This document shows positions 1-5,074 of a DNA stretch of 5,074 nt, piece by piece; the first letter of the stretch is position 1, and each line of letters opens with the position of its first letter. The notes beneath the pieces were generated by a model that was not told where the DNA came from, did not search any database, and was given only the letters and a program-made list of their open reading frames with translations. The DNA is taken from positions 1 to 5,074 of the forward strand of contig QHOD01000141.1 of assembly GCA_003218615.1 (NCBI GenBank). Reading direction: 5' to 3'. The position numbers were made by a program, and so were the translations under genes. This DNA comes from Verrucomicrobiota bacterium. GTDB lineage: Bacteria; Verrucomicrobiota; Verrucomicrobiia; Chthoniobacterales; UBA10450.

Positions 1-319
1 TCAGTTCCTTGTCCGTTACGCGTCCGTCCGGCGCGCGCTCAACTTCAGTGCGCAGTCGCTCGATTAATTTGGGCGGACGTTTGTCTGGATCCATCGGATG
101 GCAGCGCAGACAAGGACGATAACCTTCGTGCAACGCCTCACCGGCCGTTGCAAAAAAATCGACATTTTCTCGCGCCGGCTTTTTCGCCGTGCACGTTGGC
201 CGGCAAAAAATTCCCGTCGTGCGCACTCCGACCAAAAATATGCCTTCGAAACTCGCATCACGCTTCAGCAGGGCGCGATACATCGTTTCAGGTGGAGGAA
301 GAAGCTCCGGCGTTTTCAT
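1..319 (-). CDS. ada: Ada, methyl-phosphotriester-sensing regulator / DNA methyltransferase, N-terminal part (cut by window edge)
   Basis: Reading leftwards from the ATG at 319-317 the frame stays open to the window edge, giving 106 residues. They match the N-terminal zinc domain of Ada (Ada_Zn_binding): residues 13-38 run MYRALLKRD to TTGIF, followed by the four zinc cysteines C39, C43, C70 and C73 in the contexts FCRPTC and RPCLRC. By analogy with E. coli Ada (C38, C42, C69, C72), C39 should accept methyl groups from DNA phosphotriesters and switch the protein into a transcription activator. Residues 84-106 look like the start of the AraC-type helix-turn-helix. The C-terminal O6-methylguanine methyltransferase domain would lie outside the window, so an Ada form lacking it or fused to an AlkA-type glycosylase is not excluded. 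The ATG overlaps the stop of the DUF1203 gene as ATGA (319-316), implying translational coupling. Confidence 0.9.
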   Translation of the reverse strand, partial: MKTPELLPPPETMYRALLKRDASFEGIFLVGVRTTGIFCRPTCTAKKPARENVDFFATAGEALHEGYRPCLRCHPMDPDKRPPKLIERLRTEVERAPDGRVTDKEL

Positions 320-783
320 GCGCGTTGGATTCGAAATGTGTAACAACCGCGAATAACGCTGCGCACATCCACGAATGCAGTCTCCGGATTTTCAAAGAAC
401 TTTTCAATTATTGTTTCCGGTTCGCTCCCGTTCACGATCTCTGCGTCGATCATGTCGAACTTTGAATTATAAGCTCGCATCGCCCTGCCCTTGCGAAGGT
501 CCGCTGGGAATTCACGCGTCGCCGTGTAACGCTGGCATGGCTCAGCATGAACAAAAATCGGACCACTCTCGGAGTAGGGATGATCAGGTGGAATCGCCGC
601 GTAAGGAAAAAGAATCACGCGTTCGCCGGACCGGGCGAATCGCAGACAATGCCGGCACGGGTAACCATTAGGTGAATCCGCAACCATGATCGCGTGGTCT
701 GACTCGCCATTCGCCGCCGACCGCCGCGCCGTCTCTGTCACTTCGGTCGGAAGAGGAACGATACAAAATTTTGAAGTTGTCAT
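316..783 (-). CDS. DUF1203 family protein, function unknown
   Basis: The product has 155 residues from the ATG at 783-781, a usual length for DUF1203 proteins. Family hallmarks seen are an early PLPTEV stretch (residues 10-15), a paired-cysteine site GYPCRHCLR (40-48), a strand-rich ILFPY (57-61), and the strongly conserved GPIFVHAEPCQRY (74-86). The conserved Cys, His and Glu residues could bind a metal, but that is inference; no biochemical role is known to me. It has no signal peptide or membrane segment, so it should be cytoplasmic. A TTG at 789-787 could add two residues; I prefer the ATG, which has a weak AGG about 8 nt upstream. Its TGA (318-316) overlaps the ada ATG. The exporter permease gene ends 87 bp upstream and no clear terminator lies between, so read-through from the exporter is possible. 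Confidence 0.88.
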   Translation of the reverse strand: MTTSKFCIVPLPTEVTETARRSAANGESDHAIMVADSPNGYPCRHCLRFARSGERVILFPYAAIPPDHPYSESGPIFVHAEPCQRYTATREFPADLRKGRAMRAYNSKFDMIDAEIVNGSEPETIIEKFFENPETAFVDVRSVIRGCYTFRIQRA

Positions 784-870
784 GAGCAAAACCTAAACGC
801 GCTTCGCCAGGTCGCGCATCGACGAAATTCGGGCAGCGAATGCCAGCCAGATGCAGCGCGTTCAAGAAGG

Positions 871-2058
871 TTATTGCTCAATTCGTTTGAGCAGAAAAGC
901 TGCACCGAGAAATGTGATCAGCGTTCCCGCCAGGAGCACGATAAGATCGACAACGTAAAACGAGACGCCGGCGTGGTACATGTTTACGAGCCGGAACGCA
1001 CGGCAAAAATGGGTGAGCGGGAAAAGTTCGGAGATATATCGGATTGCTTTCGGCAGTTGCTCGAGCGGCGCAAATGCGCCTGAGAGAACAAAGACCGGCA
1101 ACAGAAAGAAAACGGAAAATTGGATCGCTTGCGTTTGGGTGCGCGAGAAGGTTGAAATCAGCAACCCGAGTCCGAGCGAGCAGAGGAGGAAGAGCAGGCA
1201 GATCAACGCAAGCGCGGGAGGCTGATAAAATGCTACCCCAAAATGCCACCAACTAAGCGCCACAATCACTACCACCAAACAAATGGAGACAACCAGATAC
1301 GGCAGCATTTTCCCGATGACAATTTCACCGCGCTGGAGCGAAGTCACCAGCAATTGATAGAGCGTGCCCGATTCGCGTTCGCGGGCGATCGTGCAGGCCA
1401 TGAGCGTGACAGTGAGCAATTGCAAAATCAACCCGATCACGCCTGGCACGACGTAATCGATGAAGCGCGACTTCGGATTGTACAAGTTCTTCGGCTCCGC
1501 GCTCCACGCGGTCATAAGCGAGACGAATTGTTTACGGATATCGACGGGCAATTTCTTGCCTAACTCGATCACGTCCTCCGGGAGTGACTCCACAATCAGG
1601 TCGCGCTCTTTGGCCTGGAACGTACCCAGACTCTTTTGCACAGCGCCTTCGACTGCACCGGCAGTGTTGGTGTCGCTGTCGTCGAGGTAAAGAGGTAGCG
1701 CCTTCGGGTCCCCCTTATTCAGGCTATCGGTCCAACCAACCGGGATAACCAGAGCCGCCTTCACTCCATTTCCGATCAGGTCCGACTCACCCTGAAAGTC
1801 GGGCGCCGGCATTCTCCAGTAAAACGTTTTGTCCTTGGAGATGATGTCGATGAAACGGGCGGTGCGCGGCGTCTGATCGCGATCGATTAGCAACGCCGGA
1901 ACACCGGTGAGCTCAGTATTCTCGAAGGCGTGCCCGAAAATTAGCGTAAAGAGCGGCGGGAGAATAATCAGTAAAAGCAAGACGCGCCGATCGCGGTAGA
2001 TGTGGAGGAATTCTTTGTAAGCGACGCTCGCAATTGCGCTGAATGATGGCCATTTCAT
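871..2058 (-). CDS. ABC-2 type transporter permease (YhhJ/YbhR-like)
   Basis: This 395-residue inner-membrane subunit forms the translocation path of an ABC exporter. It begins with the amphipathic stretch KEFLHIYRDRR (15-25) and a first membrane helix at about 26-43. A large extracytoplasmic domain follows (about 44-200), then five more helices at about 203-224, 252-271, 281-303, 312-332 and 366-390. The run from NPKSRFIDYVVPG (194-206) into ARERESGTLYQLLVTSL (225-241) is the classic ABC-2 permease signature, with the cytoplasmic coupling segment ERESGT. The topology and length fit the ABC2_membrane_3 family. ATG at 2058-2056 overlaps the ATPase stop as ATGA (2058-2055), so the two are translationally coupled partners. 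Families of this kind often come with two permeases and an HlyD-type fusion protein; here only one permease is present, suggesting a homodimer. The substrate (drug, lipid or other) cannot be told from sequence. Confidence 0.93.
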   Translation of the reverse strand: MKWPSFSAIASVAYKEFLHIYRDRRVLLLLIILPPLFTLIFGHAFENTELTGVPALLIDRDQTPRTARFIDIISKDKTFYWRMPAPDFQGESDLIGNGVKAALVIPVGWTDSLNKGDPKALPLYLDDSDTNTAGAVEGAVQKSLGTFQAKERDLIVESLPEDVIELGKKLPVDIRKQFVSLMTAWSAEPKNLYNPKSRFIDYVVPGVIGLILQLLTVTLMACTIARERESGTLYQLLVTSLQRGEIVIGKMLPYLVVSICLVVVIVALSWWHFGVAFYQPPALALICLLFLLCSLGLGLLISTFSRTQTQAIQFSVFFLLPVFVLSGAFAPLEQLPKAIRYISELFPLTHFCRAFRLVNMYHAGVSFYVVDLIVLLAGTLITFLGAAFLLKRIEQ

Positions 2059-3005
2059 GATGCCGACTTTTTCAAGACGCCATCATAGCCCTGCGAATAG
2101 GCGGTGAAAACGTCCTCCATGTCGGGTTCTACCCAGCGTTCCCCCAACAAACGAAGATCTGGAAAAGGCCAGTTCTCGCGCCATCTCGCCATCAATTTCT
2201 CCGGTTCCTGTGCGTAAAGGCGCAGGCTCCCGCTGCGCAAGGAAACGCCCAGCAGCTCGGGCAAATCTCGCAACCGCACCAGTGCAGGCATGAGTGGCTC
2301 CACATCGATCTCGAGCAAGCGCGCGCGAAAGCCCGATTTCAAAGCGCGCGGCGAAGCTTTCGCCAGCAGGCGCCCACTTTCGATAAAGCCCACTTCCGTG
2401 CAGCGTTCCACCTCGTCCATGTAATGCGTAGTAACAAAGATCGTTTTTCCCTCGTTACTCAGATCGTAGAGCAAGTTCCAGATTTGCTGCCGGTGAACGG
2501 GATCAAGGCCTGCTGTCGGTTCATCAAAAAAAAGGAGTGACGGATCGTGCACCAGTGCGCAACCAATCGCCAGCAATTGCCGCATGCCGCCAGATAGACT
2601 TCCCGCAGCGGCAGTGACTTTTTCTTCCAGGTCGCTCAGCCGAAGCAAGCGCTCGATCCGTTTTTCCAATTCCGCACCCGGAACGCCATAGGCGCCGCCG
2701 AAAAAGCGGAAGTTCTCCAGAACAGTAAGATCACGATAAAGACTGAAGCGTTGCGGGACGTAGCCGAACTTGGTTCGAACACGTTGTCGATCTTTCCAAA
2801 CATCGGCGCCTGCGATCATGGCCGTTCCACTCGTGGGATGGACCAGCCCGCATAACATTCGGATCGTGGTCGTTTTGCCCGCGCCGTTTGCTCCGAGAAA
2901 ACCGAAGATCGTTCCCGGGGCGATTGTCAGCGAGAGATCCTGCACGGCATGAACGTTGCCAAAACTCTTACTCAAGTGGTCCAGCACGATTACCGGTTCG
3001 CTCAT
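2055..3005 (-). CDS. ABC transporter ATP-binding protein (partner of the ABC-2 permease)
   Basis: This 316-residue ATPase powers the exporter encoded next to it. All nucleotide-binding motifs are intact: Walker A GANGAGKT (38-45), Q-loop Q85 in YVPQ, signature LSGGM (137-141), Walker B LLFFDE (157-162), D-loop AGLD (165-168) and switch histidine H194 in TTHYMDE. A C-terminal extension of about 100 residues ends in EPDMEDVFTAY, the usual ending of YbhF/CcmA-like ATPases that work with ABC-2 permeases. It is a single ATPase, not a tandem-fused one, so two copies should act per transporter. The start at 3005-3003 is supported by the family N-terminus (VIVLDHLSKSFG) and by a well-spaced AAGG ribosome site. 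It is the first gene of the minus-strand run and faces a divergent gene across 71 bp. Confidence 0.95.
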   Translation of the reverse strand: MSEPVIVLDHLSKSFGNVHAVQDLSLTIAPGTIFGFLGANGAGKTTTIRMLCGLVHPTSGTAMIAGADVWKDRQRVRTKFGYVPQRFSLYRDLTVLENFRFFGGAYGVPGAELEKRIERLLRLSDLEEKVTAAAGSLSGGMRQLLAIGCALVHDPSLLFFDEPTAGLDPVHRQQIWNLLYDLSNEGKTIFVTTHYMDEVERCTEVGFIESGRLLAKASPRALKSGFRARLLEIDVEPLMPALVRLRDLPELLGVSLRSGSLRLYAQEPEKLMARWRENWPFPDLRLLGERWVEPDMEDVFTAYSQGYDGVLKKSAS

Positions 3006-3076
3006 CCCAAAACCTTATTGCGATGATCCCCCGAATTTGCAACCATCCATCATCGACTAATAGATATTCCTGCTTT
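3006..3076. promoter_or_regulatory. Divergent intergenic control region with a spaced inverted repeat
   Basis: These 71 bp separate the ATPase gene (leftwards) from the exported-protein gene (rightwards), so promoters for both should lie here or just inside the genes. A perfect 7-bp inverted repeat is visible: CGATGAT at 3021-3027 and ATCATCG at 3049-3055, with 21 bp between the arms. TTGCAA at 3037-3042, which is its own reverse complement, could be a -35 element. For the minus strand it is followed after 17 bp by AATAAG (3019-3014), a fair -10, although this overlaps the proposed ribosome site and would leave a leader of only a few bases. For the plus strand only an AT-rich stretch near 3058-3068 is seen, with no good -10. 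The region is AT-richer than its surroundings. The promoter elements are guesses; the inverted repeat is directly visible. Confidence 0.35.
3013..3016 (-). promoter_or_regulatory. Likely ribosome binding site of the ABC ATPase gene
   Basis: On the minus strand AAGG (3016-3013) lies 7 nt before the ATG at 3005-3003, a standard Shine-Dalgarno spacing. It supports that start codon. None of the other starts in the window has as good a site. Confidence 0.5.
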
Positions 3077-4129
3077 ATGAACTTCGAAGACGTGGAACAC
3101 TGTCCCCGCCTTTTGGCGAGTTCATCCGCCGTTCTCGCGCTCGTACTAATACTTGGAGGATCGACAATCGTGCGCGCTGACGCCGTTTCTGAGCTCGCTT
3201 CGTTTTCCATCTTCGACAAGGTCGACCTCGCTCAACTGGCGAAGAGTGATGTGAAAACCGCCCACGGGCCGCCCATGAGTAACCCGCGATTTCTCGCTGT
3301 CCAAAGCTGCTACGTTGCGCCGGGTTCGCCTGCCCAGCAAATCGAAGCGTCGCGCCGATGGGATCCGACAAAACATCGCGAACTCAAGGTGTTTCTGCAC
3401 TCCGACCTGCCGTCGAACCCGACGGCTGCGAATTTTGAAAAATTGAAGAACGCCCCAGATAACGGGCCAGTGCGGTCGTTGGTCGCGGCGACTCAAAAAC
3501 TCAGTTCCGATCTTCAAATCAGCCGGGATGAGGCAAAAAAGTTTTCTGCCGGAGGCGGTAGCGGCGGCGCAATGCCTGCATCGGTCGCAGCATTCTGGAG
3601 CGACGTGTTGACCGCGCGCGCGAAAAGTTTTGCATCCAGCGGAACATCAGGTCAGCCGCCTTATGATCATACTGGTAAGGCGATCCGTGCGAACGATGAA
3701 TTAAACGGGTTGTTGCGGGAACAGGAAAAAATCCGGCGCCAATTTTCCGGATTTCTTGGAGCTACAGGTGTCGGCCGCGGCGCTGGATCGCTTAGGCCGG
3801 AACTTTATTGGGAACTTCTCGATGTAGATGATCAAGGCGTAGTAACGCTCGGCGCGTCCTACAGTCGCTCCGGAGCCAACGGGACCTATCAAGCCGCTGA
3901 TGCGCTTTATTATGCCAGCGGCGGTTATTATGTCGCGCTCACATTATACCAGATGTGGCCCGTTACCGTGGAGGGGAAACCTTCGACGCTGGTTTGGCGT
4001 GGCGACATGATCTCGGCGCCGTCGCTTGCCTCCCTGCATGGCGTCGAGCGCCTCGGATCGGAATCGGTGATGATGAAACAGATCTCCAAGTCTGTCACAC
4101 TGTTTCGTCGCGACACGAGTGGTCGTTGA
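3077..4129 (+). CDS. Exported protein of unknown function
   Basis: I do not recognise this 350-residue protein. From the ATG at 3077 it has a likely signal peptide: a polar start with R11, a hydrophobic core (about residues 12-31, LLASSSAVLALVLILGG), then VRA-D or ADA-V cleavage after A34 or A36. The mature part is soluble-looking, with no further membrane helix. It has a single cysteine (C78), a glycine-rich linker GGGSGGA (159-165), a charged helical stretch around DELNGLLREQEKIRRQF, and an aromatic strand-rich region (ALYYASGGYYVALTLYQMWPV), suggesting a C-terminal beta domain. It should sit in the periplasm or at the outer membrane. The frame is open upstream to 2888, but that part runs antisense into the ATPase gene; the ATG at 3077 puts the signal peptide at the N-terminus. 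No clear ribosome site precedes it; ATG 3023 and GTG 3092 are alternatives. It stops 4 bp before the barrel gene. Confidence 0.8.
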   Translation: MNFEDVEHCPRLLASSSAVLALVLILGGSTIVRADAVSELASFSIFDKVDLAQLAKSDVKTAHGPPMSNPRFLAVQSCYVAPGSPAQQIEASRRWDPTKHRELKVFLHSDLPSNPTAANFEKLKNAPDNGPVRSLVAATQKLSSDLQISRDEAKKFSAGGGSGGAMPASVAAFWSDVLTARAKSFASSGTSGQPPYDHTGKAIRANDELNGLLREQEKIRRQFSGFLGATGVGRGAGSLRPELYWELLDVDDQGVVTLGASYSRSGANGTYQAADALYYASGGYYVALTLYQMWPVTVEGKPSTLVWRGDMISAPSLASLHGVERLGSESVMMKQISKSVTLFRRDTSGR

Positions 4130-4133
4130 ACGA

Positions 4134-5048
4134 ATGAAAAATTCCACATGTCGATCTTTCCGTCGGGTTCTTTGCGCCGGGTCGTTGTTTCTCCTTGCGG
4201 CACGAATTTCCGCTGAGGAAACCGGGTCGAGCTCGACCTTTCCCCCTCCGGGTGAATATCTTGCCGAGGAAACCTATGTCGGTGATGGCGATGTTCAACG
4301 CGGACCCAGCAAAAGCGTTCGCGATTTTGATGAACACGATTCCATCCTCCAGCTTGTTTTGACCCCGCGAGTCAAATTTGGGGTGTTGCGGCTCGGCCTC
4401 GGATGGGAACGATTCTCTTTCGGTTTTCCACATCACGCGCCTCTGCCGAGCAAGCTGCAAGCTGTTAATTTGATCATCGGACTAGACACGCAGTTGTCGG
4501 ATTCGATCCTGATCAGAGTCGAAGCCCAACCTGGTGTTTACAATACGGGATTCGGTCATTTGTCGGACGATTTCAATCTTCCGTTCGTAATTGGCGGCAC
4601 TTACATTTACAGCCCCGATTTGCAGATCGTCCTCGGTGTTGGTGTCGATGTCGAACGAAAGTATCCGGTTGTTCCCGCCGCCGGAATTCGGTGGAAAATG
4701 GCCCCCCAATGGGTGCTTGACGCCGTGCTGCCAACCCCGCGTCTGGAGTACGAGATCAATCGAGGCATAACGCTTTATGCTGGTGCAAATGTGAAGCAAA
4801 CCAATTTCCGTGTGAGCGACCGTTTCGGAGACCAGCATCAAATTCCACGGCTTAACCACGCGATCCTAAGTTATAGCGAGATCCGAACCGGCGGGGGCTT
4901 GGATTGGAAGATTTCGCCGATCATAACGGCGACAGCCGAGGTCGGATACCAGCCTTACAGAAATTTCGACTTTTATCGGGCTGATGTACGCTATCACGAG
5001 GACGGCGGCGCTCCCTACGGAATGATTTCACTCCACGGGGCGTTTTAG
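4134..5048 (+). CDS. DUF6268-like outer-membrane beta-barrel protein
   Basis: This 304-residue protein has a signal peptide (RSFRR then VLCAGSLFLLAA, cleavage after ISA at residue 27). The mature part is built of alternating polar and hydrophobic strands, for example VKFGVLRLGLGWERFSF, ILIRVEAQPGVY and GITLYAGANVKQTNF, separated by turn-like loops. It ends in MISLHGAF; a C-terminal phenylalanine is the usual barrel-assembly signal of outer-membrane proteins. Length, strand pattern and the late GGGLDWKISP and AEVGYQPYRNFDFYRAD segments fit the DUF6268 outer-membrane barrel family as I remember it; its function is not established. The first cysteines (C6, C14) sit too early and lack a lipobox, so it is not a lipoprotein. 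GTG at 4119 is a longer alternative start, but the ATG at 4134, 4 bp after the preceding stop, gives a standard signal peptide. The tight spacing implies co-transcription with the exported-protein gene. Confidence 0.82.
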   Translation: MKNSTCRSFRRVLCAGSLFLLAARISAEETGSSSTFPPPGEYLAEETYVGDGDVQRGPSKSVRDFDEHDSILQLVLTPRVKFGVLRLGLGWERFSFGFPHHAPLPSKLQAVNLIIGLDTQLSDSILIRVEAQPGVYNTGFGHLSDDFNLPFVIGGTYIYSPDLQIVLGVGVDVERKYPVVPAAGIRWKMAPQWVLDAVLPTPRLEYEINRGITLYAGANVKQTNFRVSDRFGDQHQIPRLNHAILSYSEIRTGGGLDWKISPIITATAEVGYQPYRNFDFYRADVRYHEDGGAPYGMISLHGAF

Positions 5049-5074
5049 TGGTAGTGGCGGTTCACCCGAAGCGC

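Noticed and set aside
98..671. Plus-strand frames of roughly 80-105 codons across the ada and DUF1203 region.
   Set aside because: They are antisense to two family-supported genes, are rich in Arg, Ser and Cys in the manner of shadow frames, and have no domain match I can see.
793..803. GAAGCGCG on the minus strand as a possible Ada box (compare AAAGCGCA) upstream of DUF1203.
   Set aside because: It matches only six of eight bases and lies about a dozen bases before the start codon, too close to serve as an activator site upstream of a -35 element.
668..865. A 65-codon minus-strand frame beginning in the gap between the permease and DUF1203 genes.
   Set aside because: It overlaps the DUF1203 gene in another frame, its translation is rich in Arg, Asp and Gly with no recognisable domain, and DUF1203 is the clear family match there.
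875..893. A 7-bp perfect stem (TGCTCAA / TTGAGCA, loop TTCGT) at the 3' end of the permease gene, as a possible terminator.
   Set aside because: There is no T-run after the stem on either strand, and most of it is the last coding codons (before the TAA at 873-871). It may be a weak 3' structure, but I cannot support a terminator.
2888..3076. A 63-codon upstream extension of the exported-protein frame.
   Set aside because: It would run antisense over the start of the well-supported ATPase gene and bury the signal peptide inside the protein. The ATG at 3077 explains the signal peptide best.
4146..4187. The early cysteines of the barrel protein as a lipoprotein attachment site.
   Set aside because: C6 and C14 lie before or at the start of the hydrophobic core and lack an L-x-x-C lipobox after it. 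The ISA site at residue 27 fits an ordinary signal peptidase.

Overview
The window looks like chromosomal DNA from a Gram-negative bacterium with moderate to fairly high GC. Two plus-strand products carry export signals. One of them is an outer-membrane beta-barrel resembling the DUF6268 family, which I associate mainly with Verrucomicrobiota, Bacteroidota and relatives. The overall feel (soil-type Verrucomicrobiota, Chthoniobacterales-like) is an impression from protein style, not a proven assignment. I see no transposase, integrase, CRISPR array, rRNA or tRNA.

Layout: two gene blocks diverge from a 71-bp gap at 3006-3076. The minus-strand block reads leftwards. It begins with an ABC-transporter ATPase (2055-3005), then an ABC-2 type permease (871-2058) joined to it by a 4-bp ATGA overlap. 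An 87-bp gap follows, then a small DUF1203 protein (316-783), which is joined by another ATGA overlap to the first 106 codons of Ada (1-319, cut by the window edge). Ada is the alkylation-damage sensor and DNA-repair methyltransferase. The plus-strand block holds an exported protein of unknown function (3077-4129) and, 4 bp after its stop, the DUF6268-like outer-membrane barrel (4134-5048).

How the genes relate: the ATPase and permease should form one inner-membrane exporter, with no membrane-fusion protein or second permease visible here. DUF1203 and Ada are translationally coupled and so probably co-expressed, which hints that DUF1203 may serve in the alkylation response. The two plus-strand genes are probably one transcript for envelope proteins. 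Whether the exporter and the envelope pair share a job is not shown by the sequence; only the shared divergent control region suggests it.

No clearly new system is evident. The parts most worth a second look are the DUF1203-ada coupling, the unknown exported protein paired with the barrel, and a spaced inverted repeat between the divergent genes.
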